DNA of 64,000 nucleotides, taken from assembly GCF_022627575.1 (NCBI RefSeq), contig NZ_JADEYQ010000001.1, forward strand, positions 248,001 through 312,000. Reading direction: 5' to 3'. A program made the position numbers and the translations under genes. A model generated the notes under the pieces. It was given only the letters and a program-made list of their open reading frames with translations. It ran no database searches and was not told the origin of the DNA. This DNA comes from Sphingobacterium rhinopitheci. GTDB lineage: Bacteria > Bacteroidota > Bacteroidia > Sphingobacteriales > Sphingobacteriaceae. This document shows, piece after piece, positions 8,957-18,125 of this stretch. Numbering within the stretch: position 1 is the first letter of the stretch; every line of letters starts with the position of its first letter.

Positions 8957-10156
8957 TTAGTGTTGATTATTTTCTCTTAGTTCTTTCGTATCCTGATGAA
9001 TATAGCTTAATATCATCATATCATGATCTGTTAATTTTTCTTTCTTCAACAATGCTTTACGTTTCATCATATCTTCAAAACGAGAAAAGAGATACGTCTC
9101 ACATTTATGATCTGTCAGCCAACAAAAGTCAGGTACAAATTTCGGAATAAATTTTGACATTGCAACCTGCGCTCCAACACCAATAATTGTTCCTGTCGTA
9201 AGCATGGAATGAATACCCAACATTACCTGATCTCCAATCACAACACCACACTTTTGTAGGGTAGTATCACGAAGTCCATTGATAGCATAATCGTACAGCT
9301 TTACTGTACTCCAATCATTTTTTAGGTTAGAATTTGTTGTACCTGCACCCAAGTTACAACCCTCCCCCACAACAGCACATCCCAAATAGCCAGCATGACC
9401 TTTGGCAGAATTTCCCCATATTACGACATTGTTCAACTCTCCTCCTACCGTAGAAAACTCTCCTATTGTAACATTCGGATAGATAACAGCGCCGGATTTC
9501 ACCCTACAATTTGCACCGATTGAAACAGGGCCGTAAATGACTACATTGGGTTCTATGACGGCGCCCTCACCGACATAAATCGGTCCTTTGGTCGTATCCA
9601 ACACAGCTCCATTTATAGCTGTATTTTGTGCTATATATAAATCATTACCGATAATGGTATTAGTTGAACTAACCTCATTAGGCTTAATATTCATGAGCTG
9701 CAAATCAAATAAAATTTGTGATGCATTATTTAGGAAAATATCTTCAGGAAATAAAATTCTATTTACATCTCCTTGAAGCTCTACTTTTTCGTAACCTTCT
9801 AATGTTTCCGCATTAAAATGAGCTCCCTGCCCCACCTTAACAGCAATCCACTCTCCTGCCTTATCTACTAACTGCTGATTTAAGGTTAATGAACGTAATG
9901 CCTCAAGGAGGCTATCATTAGGTAAAACAGAACCCTTTATTACCAACAGCTCCCTATCTGAAAAGGTATTTATAGAAAATTTGTCTCTTAAGTAATCGAC
10001 TGTAAGATAAGAAACATCAGTATTGAATATCGATTCCCATTTTTTGTTTATCGTCAGTATACCGACACGCAAATTGCCGATAGGTCGCGTAGCAACTAAA
10101 GGCAACAAATGATTACGTGCAATCAAATCATCAAACAATACAACAGAAAATACCAT
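8957..10156 (-). CDS. GlmU-like nucleotidyltransferase / left-handed beta-helix protein
   Basis: A 399-residue protein with a short N-terminal sugar-nucleotidyltransferase-like region (about 1-110). A long left-handed parallel beta-helix made of hexapeptide repeats follows (about 160-330; GPIYVGEGAVIEPNVVIYGP and similar). This is the divergent Bacteroidota GlmU-type family, which is thought to make UDP-GlcNAc or a related activated sugar. The canonical N-terminal GlmU pyrophosphorylase signature is not obvious. The substrate is therefore inferred. It heads the tpiA-prmA-mpl run. Confidence 0.8.
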   Translation of the reverse strand: MVFSVVLFDDLIARNHLLPLVATRPIGNLRVGILTINKKWESIFNTDVSYLTVDYLRDKFSINTFSDRELLVIKGSVLPNDSLLEALRSLTLNQQLVDKAGEWIAVKVGQGAHFNAETLEGYEKVELQGDVNRILFPEDIFLNNASQILFDLQLMNIKPNEVSSTNTIIGNDLYIAQNTAINGAVLDTTKGPIYVGEGAVIEPNVVIYGPVSIGANCRVKSGAVIYPNVTIGEFSTVGGELNNVVIWGNSAKGHAGYLGCAVVGEGCNLGAGTTNSNLKNDWSTVKLYDYAINGLRDTTLQKCGVVIGDQVMLGIHSMLTTGTIIGVGAQVAMSKFIPKFVPDFCWLTDHKCETYLFSRFEDMMKRKALLKKEKLTDHDMMILSYIHQDTKELRENNQH

Positions 10157-10172
10157 ACCCTAAAAATACAAA

Positions 10173-10200
10173 AAATCCCGATAATTGCTTATCGGGATTT
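10173..10200 (-). terminator. Intrinsic terminator after rpmE2
   Basis: A perfect 12-bp stem (AAATCCCGATAA with its complement) and a 4-base loop are followed on the minus strand by a T-rich run. It lies between the rpmE2 stop and the GlmU-like start, so it isolates the two transcripts. Confidence 0.85.
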
Positions 10201-10221
10201 GTACCTATATTATAATATAGA

Positions 10222-10470
10222 TTATTTCTTGTTGTAACGAGTACGGAATTTATCAATACGACCTGCTGTATCAACCAATTTCATTTTACCTGTATAGAAA
10301 GGGTGTGAAGTATGAGAAATCTCCAATTTTATTAATGGATATTCAGTACCATCTTCCCAAGTTATCGACTCTTTAGTATCTACACATGATTTAGTTAAGA
10401 AAGCATAGTCATTTGACATATCTTTGAAAACAACTAATCTGTAGTTTGATGGATGTAAATCTTTTTTCAT
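10222..10470 (-). CDS. rpmE2: 50S ribosomal protein L31, type B (zinc-independent)
   Basis: An 82-residue type B L31 ([17 protein letters not shown], then [20 protein letters not shown]). It has a single cysteine and lacks the CxxC zinc ligands of the type A protein, so it does not need zinc. L31 bridges the two ribosomal subunits. It is transcribed alone, between its own promoter and its own terminator. Type B forms are often upregulated in zinc shortage, but no Zur-like site was evident here. Confidence 0.97.
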   Translation of the reverse strand: MKKDLHPSNYRLVVFKDMSNDYAFLTKSCVDTKESITWEDGTEYPLIKLEISHTSHPFYTGKMKLVDTAGRIDKFRTRYNKK

Positions 10471-10512
10471 TTTATCTTATGATTACTATATATTCTACTA
10501 ACAATTGAGGTG

Positions 10513-10544
10513 CAAAGATAATTTATTTTATAGATAAATACAAA
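10513..10544 (-). promoter_or_regulatory. Promoter of rpmE2 (TTTG-N20-TATCTTTG)
   Basis: Read on the minus strand, a TTTG box (10544-10541) and a consensus -7 element TATCTTTG (10520-10513) are 20 bases apart, the expected spacing. The predicted leader is about 40 bases. Confidence 0.75.
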
Positions 10545-10667
10545 ATAAAACTTATCCACATTGATAATTTTTCTCCACCTCTATTACGGTTCCGATTTAG
10601 TCTACAAAAATAGGTATTATTTGACATATAAAGAACATAAAAAAGCGAATTTGTTTATGCTTTTTGC

Positions 10668-10675
10668 TATTTTTG
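10668..10675 (+). promoter_or_regulatory. -7 promoter element (TATTTTTG) of lysS
   Basis: Consensus TAnnTTTG octamer 27 bases upstream of the lysS ATG. A TTTG at 10650-10653 lies only 14 bases upstream, closer than the usual 19-21. Confidence 0.55.
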
Positions 10676-10702
10676 CAGACTATTTAGAATAATTCATAAA
10701 TC

Positions 10703-12409
10703 ATGAGTATTGCATTATCCGAACAGGAACTACAACGCAGACAAAATCTTCAGGGAATAATCGACTTGGGTATCAATCCTTACCCAGCCGAAGAATTCGA
10801 AGTAAATGTAACTGCCGAAGATATATTAGAAAACTACGAAAGAGACAAAATCAATTATAAGAGCATTCGTATCGCTGGCCGTATTATGAGCCGTCGCATC
10901 ATGGGTAATGCTTCTTTTATAGAGATACAAGATTCTACAGGTCGTATTCAAGCTTATGTAAAGCGTGATGACATCTGCCCTAATGAAGATAAGACTTTTT
11001 ACAATACCGTATTCAAAAAATTATTGGATATAGGTGATATCATAGGTATTGAGGGCTATGTATTCACGACTCAGACGGGTGAAATTTCTATTCACACAGA
11101 AAAACTTACTGTTTTAACCAAATCTTTACGTCCGTTACCAATTGTTAAGGAAGCGGAAGGAAAAACATTTGACGCATTCACAGATCCAGAGCAACGCTAC
11201 AGAATGCGTTATGTAGATTTAATCGTAAATGCTCAAAACAAAGATATTTTTGTAAAACGTACGAAACTATTCAATGCTATGCGTCATTTCTTTAATGAAG
11301 CTGGCTATATGGAAGTAGAGACGCCTGTTTTACAAGCGATCCCTGGTGGAGCGTCAGCACGACCATTTATCACACACCACAATGCATTAGATATCCCTTT
11401 ATACCTACGTATCGCGAATGAACTATACCTTAAGCGCCTGATTGTAGGTGGTTTTGATGGTGTATACGAGTTCTCTAAAAACTTCAGAAATGAAGGAATG
11501 GATCGTACGCATAATCCAGAATTTACGGCAATGGAAATATATGTTGCCTACAAAGACTACAACTGGATGATGGACTTTACGGAGCGTCTATTGGAATATT
11601 GTGCTATTACTGTTAACGGTACTTCAGCAGCTACATTTGGTGAACACCAAATTGACTTCAAAGCACCGTATCCTCGTGTTACTATGACAGATGCTATTAA
11701 GCAATTCACTGGATTTGACATCACAGGCAAATCGGAAGAAGAGCTTCGCGAAGCAGCTAAAGGCATGGGTATCCCTGTTAATGAAACAATGGGCAAAGGC
11801 AAGTTAATAGATGAAATATTCGGAGAGAAATGCGAAGGTAACTTTATTCAACCTACTTTCATCACGGATTACCCTATTGAAATGTCACCATTGACCAAGA
11901 AACATAGAGACAATCCAGCGTTAACAGAGCGCTTTGAATTAATGATTTGCGGTAAAGAAGTAGCGAATGCTTATTCAGAACTTAATGATCCTATCGATCA
12001 ACGCGAGCGTTTTGAGGAACAATTACTTCTATCTGCAAAAGGAGATGATGAAGCTATGTTTATCGATCAAGATTTCTTAAGAGCATTAGAATATGGTATG
12101 CCTCCTACCTCAGGATTAGGAATCGGTATGGATAGACTTATTATGTTTTTGACAAATAACGCTTCTATCCAGGAAGTATTATTCTTCCCGCAGATGCGAC
12201 CTGAAAAAACAGAGCCTGTTGTAGAGTTGAATGATGACGAAAAAATTATTTTAGCAATTTTATCGACAGATGAAATTTCATTATCTGAAGCTAAAGAAAA
12301 ATCAGGATTGAGTGGCAAAAAATGGGATACAGCATCAAAAGGCCTTCGTCAAAAAGATTTAATAAATATTATAGTTGATGGAGACAATAAATACATTGTC
12401 AAAAAATAA
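10703..12409 (+). CDS. lysS: Lysyl-tRNA synthetase, class II
   Basis: A 568-residue class II aminoacyl-tRNA synthetase charging tRNA-Lys. An N-terminal OB-fold anticodon-binding domain (about 50-160) precedes the catalytic core. Motif 2 is RNEGMDRTHNPEFT and motif 3 is GIGMDRLIMFL. After motif 3 there is an extra tail of roughly 70 residues (from about 497), predicted to fold as a small winged-helix-like module (ILAILSTDEISLSEAKEKSG). Common LysS proteins end near residue 500. Such tails occur in some Bacteroidota enzymes; the role of this one is unknown. Confidence 0.97.
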   Translation: MSIALSEQELQRRQNLQGIIDLGINPYPAEEFEVNVTAEDILENYERDKINYKSIRIAGRIMSRRIMGNASFIEIQDSTGRIQAYVKRDDICPNEDKTFYNTVFKKLLDIGDIIGIEGYVFTTQTGEISIHTEKLTVLTKSLRPLPIVKEAEGKTFDAFTDPEQRYRMRYVDLIVNAQNKDIFVKRTKLFNAMRHFFNEAGYMEVETPVLQAIPGGASARPFITHHNALDIPLYLRIANELYLKRLIVGGFDGVYEFSKNFRNEGMDRTHNPEFTAMEIYVAYKDYNWMMDFTERLLEYCAITVNGTSAATFGEHQIDFKAPYPRVTMTDAIKQFTGFDITGKSEEELREAAKGMGIPVNETMGKGKLIDEIFGEKCEGNFIQPTFITDYPIEMSPLTKKHRDNPALTERFELMICGKEVANAYSELNDPIDQRERFEEQLLLSAKGDDEAMFIDQDFLRALEYGMPPTSGLGIGMDRLIMFLTNNASIQEVLFFPQMRPEKTEPVVELNDDEKIILAILSTDEISLSEAKEKSGLSGKKWDTASKGLRQKDLINIIVDGDNKYIVKK

Positions 12410-12429
12410 TCACTATTAATATAATAGTA

Positions 12430-12456
12430 AAAGGCGATCTATAATAGATCGCCTTT
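12430..12456. terminator. Bidirectional intrinsic terminator after lysS
   Basis: A 12-bp perfect stem (AAAGGCGATCTA with its complement) and a 3-base loop, followed by a T-tract on the plus strand. It also lies just past the 3' end of the convergent lipocalin-like gene. Confidence 0.88.
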
Positions 12457-12458
12457 TT

Positions 12459-12965
12459 TTAGCGTTTTTCTTCCAACATATTTTGGAGATCCTCTCTTAA
12501 CTTCTCGTAAGAAGAATCTTTCTCTATCCTCTTCCAAGTCATATAAGCATGTACAAGTTCGCCATTTGATAATATGGGCTCTAAGGTTTTCTGATATAAT
12601 ACATCCCCTTCAAAATCTAATTTCCGTAACAATTTTGCACCCATCCAATTTGGATATAAAGAAGTCTCGATATGATAGATTACGCATGCTGCTTCATTGT
12701 CTACAGCATACTTACCCGAAAATGCAATATAGGTATTCAATCTATTTCTTAATTCTTCATCAGAGGCAATCATCCGGTCTTCAGAGACAAAATGCTGCGC
12801 ATCATCAGCAGTGATTTGGACAGACATAAAACCATCAGGATTATAAATCAAAATACCTTTAGGCATTTTTCCGACAGGAAAGTAAGAATCAACACCATCT
12901 ATTGGCACTTCTATATAAGATAGTAGCTTCCAGCTACCTATAATTTCATTTTTTATGGAGGACAT
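12459..12965 (-). CDS. Lipocalin-like domain protein
   Basis: A 168-residue protein opening with the lipocalin-like pattern GSWKLLSYIE and continuing with beta-strand-rich sequence (KGILIYNPDGFMSVQI, then YIAFSGKYAV). No signal peptide is seen, so it is probably cytoplasmic. Members of this group appear in secondary-metabolite and stress contexts and may bind or modify small hydrophobic ligands. The activity is not established. It stands alone and converges on lysS. Confidence 0.78.
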   Translation of the reverse strand: MSSIKNEIIGSWKLLSYIEVPIDGVDSYFPVGKMPKGILIYNPDGFMSVQITADDAQHFVSEDRMIASDEELRNRLNTYIAFSGKYAVDNEAACVIYHIETSLYPNWMGAKLLRKLDFEGDVLYQKTLEPILSNGELVHAYMTWKRIEKDSSYEKLREDLQNMLEEKR

Positions 12966-13200
12966 TCGATTATTTTCTTTTAATTAAAACGTCTGAATTA
13001 TAAAAATAGTTTGTCATCAATTGACAAATCACATCTTTTTACACTAAACAATATATTCTTGATATAAAGCAATAAATATAACATTAATAAAATACATGAT
13101 ATTATAAGAACATTTTTAAATAATTAACGCGTCCAAATCATAAACCTCAATTTTTACGTATTTTTACATTGTATTAATTACTCATTAAAGTTAAAAAAAT

Positions 13201-13575
13201 ATGACCTGCCCCTGTGGAAATACTATAGAATTTGAAAACTGTTGCCAAAAAATACATACCGACCCAAGCTGCGCCCAATCTGCCGAAATGCTCATGCGTG
13301 CACGTTATAGTGCTTTTGTAAAGCATGAAATAGATTTTATATATAACACATTTCATCCGAGCACACGTCATTTCCAGGATAAAAAAGATATTCAACAGTG
13401 GGCAATATCATCCAAATGGATGAATTTAGAGATCTTAAAATCTACAGATACTATTGTTGAATTCAAAGCACATTATTTGGATCAGTATTTAGAAACCCAA
13501 ATACACCACGAAAGATCTACTTTCAAAAAAGATCAAGGAATATGGTATTATGTAGATGGTATAATATTACCATAA
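13201..13575 (+). CDS. YchJ-family protein with N-terminal SEC-C-like cysteine motif
   Basis: A 124-residue protein of the YchJ (UPF0225) family. The N-terminus (CPCGNTIEFENCC) is a SEC-C-like metal-binding motif that probably holds zinc. It is followed by MLMRARYSAFVKHEIDF and an NTF2-like fold with HPSTR. Many homologues have a second C-terminal SEC-C motif (about 150-160 residues in total). This one stops without it, so it is the short form. The function is unknown; other SEC-C proteins bind partner proteins through the zinc knuckle. Confidence 0.85.
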   Translation: MTCPCGNTIEFENCCQKIHTDPSCAQSAEMLMRARYSAFVKHEIDFIYNTFHPSTRHFQDKKDIQQWAISSKWMNLEILKSTDTIVEFKAHYLDQYLETQIHHERSTFKKDQGIWYYVDGIILP

Positions 13576-13629
13576 CAACTATTAATGCAAACTTAACATC
13601 CAATTAATATATTGATAATTATTGACAAT

Positions 13630-13637
13630 TATATTTG
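13630..13637 (+). promoter_or_regulatory. -7 promoter element (TATATTTG) upstream of a 31-codon ORF
   Basis: Consensus TAnnTTTG octamer, with a TTG 15 bases upstream, placed 19 bases before the ATG at 13657. It gives independent support that this tiny frame is transcribed. Confidence 0.5.
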
Positions 13638-13656
13638 TATAGTTAAAATATATAAT

Positions 13657-13752
13657 ATGATTAAAGATTTAGAATTTGCAGTACTAGAGCACATCACTGA
13701 ACCAATAGAATGGTTGTACGATGGCGACGATTATGTTGTTTTAGAAGACTAA
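13657..13752 (+). CDS. Possible 31-residue acidic microprotein
   Basis: ATG-to-TAA frame of 31 codons encoding an acidic peptide that begins MIKDLEFAVLEHITEP and ends DDYVVLED. It lies behind a consensus -7 element. An intrinsic hairpin follows about 80 bases after the stop. No membrane helix or known motif is visible. The C-terminal hydrophobic-acidic end could be a peptide tag or interaction motif, but that is a guess. It may instead be a non-coding transcript. Confidence 0.4.
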   Translation: MIKDLEFAVLEHITEPIEWLYDGDDYVVLED

Positions 13753-13829
13753 AGCATCCATTTACTTAAGTTTTAGTACTTAAGTAATTCACTTTGTATA
13801 ATACAGTATACTACTATATATTAAAATAC

Positions 13830-13857
13830 AAAAGGCTAATCCGAAGATTAGCCTTTT
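13830..13857. terminator. Bidirectional terminator with UUCG-type loop
   Basis: A 12-bp stem (AAAAGGCTAATC with its complement). On the minus strand the loop is closed as C(TTCG)G, the very stable UUCG tetraloop, which points to use by the PurF-like gene. A/T tracts flank both sides. Confidence 0.85.
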
Positions 13858-13879
13858 ATTATTTTGAACACTTACTATT

Positions 13880-15790
13880 TTAATTACTAAAGTAAGCGCG
13901 TACATTTTTACCTTCAACCCAGTTCATATAGGCTCTATTTACTACTTTGTTACCACCAGGAGTAGGATAATCACCTGAGAAGTACCAATCACCTAGATGA
14001 TCAGGACATGCAGTATGTAAATTATCAAGTGTTTGGAAAATAACTTTCAATTCGGCTTTCAAATTCACTGGACGAACGATATTCGATATTTCTTCGGATA
14101 CCTCTTCATAGGTGAATGGTTCATAGATTGCCTTTACGTAATTCTCAATCTCATCTTTCGGTTTAGCTATTGAAGCTACACATTTTTGATATACTTCTTC
14201 GATAATATGCGCTAAGCCCTTACGTCTTAATAAATTGATTGCCGCCTCAAAAGCTACAAACTCACCCATACGGGACATATCAATACCATAACAATCAGGG
14301 TAACGAATCTGCGGTGCCGAAGAAACAACAACAATTTTCTTAGGATTTAAGCGGTCCAATATTGTTAATATCGACTGTTTCAATGTCGTACCACGTACGA
14401 TAGAATCGTCTATAGCTACGATAGTATCAGTATGATCTTTTACAATACCATATGTCGTATCGTACACATGCTGAACCATATCGTTACGATCGGCGTCTTG
14501 TGTAATGAATGTACGCAATTTGGCATCTTTGATATTCAATTTCTCAAAACGCGGATGAATACTTAAGATATCATTCAATTCGTTATCAGATATTTTCTCA
14601 TCACGGTTTAATAAAATCTCCTTTTGATAATCACGTACATATTTATTCATTCCTTCCATCATACCGTAGTAAGAAACTTCGGCTGTATTAGGAATAAATG
14701 AAAATACTGTATTCTTTATATCGTTATTTATAGCACTTAATACTTGTGGACACAATAATTTACCTAAAGTCTTACGCTCTTGATAAATATCAGCATCAGA
14801 ACCTCTAGAGAAGTAGATACGCTCAAAAGAACATGATTTTTGCACTTCTGGCTGTCTAAACATTTCCTCAGTAATAGTACCATCTTTCTTCGCGATCAAA
14901 GCATGTCCAGGCTTGATTTCTTTGACAGCACCTAATGGGATATTAAATGCAGTTTGAATCACTGGTCGCTCAGATGCTACGACCAATACTTCATCATCTT
15001 GGTAATAAAACGCAGGACGTATACCTGCAGGATCACGCATTACAAAAGCATCACCATGCCCCATAATACCTGCGATAGTATATCCACCATCCCAAGTTTT
15101 TGCGGAACGCGTTAATATTTTAGCGACATCAAGGTTTTTACCTATCTGCGCAGATATCTCCATATTTGAATAGCCGTCTTTCTTAAATTGATCAAAAAGC
15201 TCTTGATTTTCATCATCTAAGAAATGACCTATTTTCTCTAAAACGGTCACGGTATCAGCCTGCTCTTTTGGATGCTGTCCCAGGTCATATAATTGCTGTA
15301 GTAACTCATCAACATTAGTCATGTTAAAGTTACCTGCTACAACTAGATTTCTGGTCATCCAATTATTTTGTCTCAAAAAGGGATGACAACTTTCGACACT
15401 ATTTTTTCCATGTGTACCATAGCGCAAGTGTCCCAACAGCACTTCTCCTGTAAAGCTCACATTATCCTTAAGCCATTGTGTTTCTTTAGATTCTATAGGA
15501 TGTGCTTTCTGAACCGCAGCAAATTTCTTTTGAACGTATTCAAAAATATCGGCTACAGCAGTAGATCCCATAGCTCGATAACGGCTTATGTAACGGTTAC
15601 CTGGCTTAACATCAAATTTAATAGTAGCAATACCTGCTCCGTCTTGACCACGGTTATGTTGTTTCTCCATAAGAAGATACAATTTATTAATTCCGTAGTA
15701 AGGGGTACCATACTTTTCTTGGTAGTAAGATAGAGGTTTTAGTAGTCTGATTAGTGCGATTCCACACTCATGTTTTATAGCGTCACTCAT
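13880..15790 (-). CDS. PurF-like amidophosphoribosyltransferase, long Bacteroidota form
   Basis: A 636-residue protein combining an N-terminal class II glutamine amidotransferase domain with a type I phosphoribosyltransferase domain (PRPP loop VAIDDSIVRGTT). The first domain has Cys9 in HECGIAL, then QHNRGQDGAG and GHLRYGTHG. True PurF (about 470-510 residues) starts purine synthesis by making phosphoribosylamine. This form is longer, with inserts around residues 190-240 and at the C-terminus. Cys9 would need propeptide removal to act as an N-terminal nucleophile. I chose ATG 15790 because a -7 element lies at 15815-15808, downstream of the longer GTG start at 15841. Confidence 0.85.
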   Translation of the reverse strand: MSDAIKHECGIALIRLLKPLSYYQEKYGTPYYGINKLYLLMEKQHNRGQDGAGIATIKFDVKPGNRYISRYRAMGSTAVADIFEYVQKKFAAVQKAHPIESKETQWLKDNVSFTGEVLLGHLRYGTHGKNSVESCHPFLRQNNWMTRNLVVAGNFNMTNVDELLQQLYDLGQHPKEQADTVTVLEKIGHFLDDENQELFDQFKKDGYSNMEISAQIGKNLDVAKILTRSAKTWDGGYTIAGIMGHGDAFVMRDPAGIRPAFYYQDDEVLVVASERPVIQTAFNIPLGAVKEIKPGHALIAKKDGTITEEMFRQPEVQKSCSFERIYFSRGSDADIYQERKTLGKLLCPQVLSAINNDIKNTVFSFIPNTAEVSYYGMMEGMNKYVRDYQKEILLNRDEKISDNELNDILSIHPRFEKLNIKDAKLRTFITQDADRNDMVQHVYDTTYGIVKDHTDTIVAIDDSIVRGTTLKQSILTILDRLNPKKIVVVSSAPQIRYPDCYGIDMSRMGEFVAFEAAINLLRRKGLAHIIEEVYQKCVASIAKPKDEIENYVKAIYEPFTYEEVSEEISNIVRPVNLKAELKVIFQTLDNLHTACPDHLGDWYFSGDYPTPGGNKVVNRAYMNWVEGKNVRAYFSN

Positions 15791-15807
15791 AGCTTGAATT
15801 GATGGCA

Positions 15808-15815
15808 CAAAGGTA
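15808..15815 (-). promoter_or_regulatory. -7 promoter element (TACCTTTG) of the PurF-like gene
   Basis: Minus-strand TAnnTTTG match lying inside the optional N-terminal extension and 17 bases upstream of ATG 15790. It supports the shorter protein start. Confidence 0.55.
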
Positions 15816-15841
15816 ACAAAATTCACTTTGTTATTAATCAC

Positions 15842-16556
15842 CTCTATACTTTTTTACAAAAAAAAAGAGGAATTGACAAAATATAATAGTAATATTTGAA
15901 ACAAAACACTGAAAACCAATACATAACAACCTTATACATAGGGGATAATAAAAAATACATCTACTTTGCTATTGAGCGATAATCCTACGCCAAAAGGCAC
16001 TAAATATTAATAATAATAAACAGCGATCTGTATTTTACCGACCGAACTCCAGGTATCGTATGGGTATAATCATATAACTAAATCTTATAGCGAAAGCTAA
16101 AAATGAGAAATAAACATGGCAACTGTAGCTGCTTATTTATAATAACTAACCTACATAAGCTTAAAATGTCTATGGCTATTTTTGAAAGCACACTCTATAC
16201 TAGGTCAGATCAATAGTTAGATATAAAAAATCTAGAGCTCCTACAGAATAAATGAGGAGCTCTAGTATAATAACACACCTTTAGATACTTCTGCTAAATA
16301 CATTCAGCATTGGAATTTTAGAGATATCAAAAATTAAGCCATTTTTTAACATTAAATAACATTTTCAACACAATAAAATTAAACCAACTAATTATCAACA
16401 CTATATATAAATAGTCCACATTCCAAAAAAACACATAATGCGATTTAACAAGTCCATTTAAAAAAGTATACTTTTTTAGTATAAAATCAATAATATACCT
16501 GTAAAACATTGACAAATAAACAACTAAGACATGTAATCAAGTTTTATTTTATACCT
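15842..16556. other. Gene-free stretch with an isolated hairpin
   Basis: No convincing gene is seen here. The only structured element is a perfect 11-bp inverted repeat, CTAGAGCTCCT / AGGAGCTCTAG, at 16232-16242 and 16255-16265 with a 12-base loop. It has no gene directly before it on either strand and could be a remnant terminator. A 62-codon minus-strand frame at 16327-16515 is Lys/Phe/Tyr-rich, as expected of AT-rich chance sequence, and was not accepted. Confidence 0.5.
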
Positions 16557-16585
16557 AAAAAAACTCGGCCCTGAACAGGACCGAG
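16557..16585 (-). terminator. Intrinsic terminator after amtB
   Basis: On the minus strand a stem CTCGGTCCTG / CAGGGCCGAG (one G-T wobble) with a 2-base loop is followed by seven T. It lies 34 bases past the amtB stop. Confidence 0.88.
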
Positions 16586-16618
16586 CTATCATAATTTAGA
16601 ACGAAAAGTGTAGGTAAA

Positions 16619-17944
16619 TTAATAAGATAATTTTTCTCCATGTTGCGACTCATCCAACCCAACCTCTTCTTCCTCTTCCGTAACACGTAACGGCGTTATC
16701 AAATCCGTAACTTTTAATAAAATAACTGCGAATACTAATATAAAAATAGCAGTACCTATTAGACCTATAATATGTGCTTTGAATAACGTCGTTTCTCCAT
16801 AAAACAATCCATTATTTTCAACTGCAGAATTTATCGCTTTATTAGCAAAAACACCTGTCAAAATCATACCCACCATACCACCAATGCCGTGACTAGGAAA
16901 TACATCCAATGTGTCATCTACTTGAGATTTTGTTCTCCATTCTATACATAGACGACTTACTATAGCTGCTACGGATCCAATCACTAATGAATTAGGGACT
17001 GTTACAAAACCCGCAGCAGGTGTGATAGCAACCAATCCGATTACAATACCAATACAAACCCCTAACGCTGATGGCTTAATACCACGAGCTGCATCAAAGA
17101 ATATATAAGTTAACGCCGCTGCACCTGATGCTGTAGACGTCGTTGCTAATGCTGTAGCTGCCAATTCTGTCGCTCCAAAAGCAGAACCCGCATTGAAACC
17201 TACCCAACCAAACCAAAGCATACCAGTTCCTAATAATACGTAGGTAATACGAGCGGGAGTATGATCTTTAAAATGCTTCCCTTGTTTCAAATAAATGGCC
17301 GCCACTAAAGCCGTCAATCCAGCAGACATATGTACAACAGTACCACCTGCAAAATCCAAAACCCCCATTTTGAATAAAATTCCGTCTGGATGCCAGGTAG
17401 CGTGTGCTAAAGGGGCATATATAAAAATAAAGAACAGGCAAATAAACAAAACGTAAGATGTAAATTTAATGCGCCCCGCAACAGCACCTGTAATTAAAGC
17501 GGGCGTGATAATAGCGAATTTCAGCTGGTATATTGCGAAAAGGGTAAATGGAATAGTAGGTGCCCCTCCCCAAGGTTTACCATCTAATACATTATTAAAC
17601 ATAAAAAATGTCATAGGGTTACCAATAATACCGCCTAAAGAATCTCCAAATACTAATGAAAATCCAAATACAACCCACAAAACTGCAACTACAGCCATAG
17701 AAATAAAACTCTGTAACATGGTAGAGATAACATTTTTCTTTTTCACCATACCACCATAAAAATAGGCTAAACCTGGCGTCATAATCAATACTAATGCTGT
17801 AGAAGCTAACATCCATGCCACATCTGCTCCATTATATTCATAATTTTTAGTAAAATTAGGTAGAGATGAGTTAAATAATGCTACAAAAACAAGAATAAGC
17901 ATCAATAAAATAGGTAAATATGATTTTTTTCCAGATAAACTCAT
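16619..17944 (-). CDS. amtB: Ammonium transporter (Amt family)
   Basis: A 441-residue Amt channel with about eleven membrane helices after a cleavable-looking N-terminal segment. Hallmarks include ALVLIMTPGLAYFYGGMV with the periplasmic aromatic gate, and the twin-His pore region, whose first His is in GGTVVHMSAGLTALVAA. The conserved GIGGMVGMILTGVFA is near the end. It moves ammonium across the inner membrane. A glnK (PII) partner gene, common beside amtB, is absent on both sides. An AraC-type regulator is transcribed divergently 181 bases away. Confidence 0.96.
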   Translation of the reverse strand: MSLSGKKSYLPILLMLILVFVALFNSSLPNFTKNYEYNGADVAWMLASTALVLIMTPGLAYFYGGMVKKKNVISTMLQSFISMAVVAVLWVVFGFSLVFGDSLGGIIGNPMTFFMFNNVLDGKPWGGAPTIPFTLFAIYQLKFAIITPALITGAVAGRIKFTSYVLFICLFFIFIYAPLAHATWHPDGILFKMGVLDFAGGTVVHMSAGLTALVAAIYLKQGKHFKDHTPARITYVLLGTGMLWFGWVGFNAGSAFGATELAATALATTSTASGAAALTYIFFDAARGIKPSALGVCIGIVIGLVAITPAAGFVTVPNSLVIGSVAAIVSRLCIEWRTKSQVDDTLDVFPSHGIGGMVGMILTGVFANKAINSAVENNGLFYGETTLFKAHIIGLIGTAIFILVFAVILLKVTDLITPLRVTEEEEEVGLDESQHGEKLSY

Positions 17945-18125
17945 GTATTTTTGATTAGATTTTTAAATTATACCCAAATTAACATGTTTGAAAATTAAAA
18001 AACAACAATATTTTGATTTTTTTCTATAAAAAAAACATTTAATTGAAAAAAACCATAAAAAAAAGGTAAAAATGATATCAAAAACAACATTTTGTTATAC
18101 AATCACTAAAATGTATATTTAATAA

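Noticed and set aside
15791..15841. Longer N-terminus for the PurF-like protein from GTG 15841
   Set aside because: A consensus -7 element lies inside this segment, so the transcript most likely starts downstream of the GTG.
16232..16265. 11-bp inverted repeat considered as an attachment site or regulatory operator
   Set aside because: No repeat copy, integrase or nearby start codon supports that. It is listed only as an isolated hairpin.
16327..16515. 62-codon minus-strand frame between the PurF-like and amtB genes
   Set aside because: Composition is Lys/Phe/Tyr/Ile-rich as expected from AT-rich non-coding DNA. It has no promoter, family resemblance or supporting neighbour.
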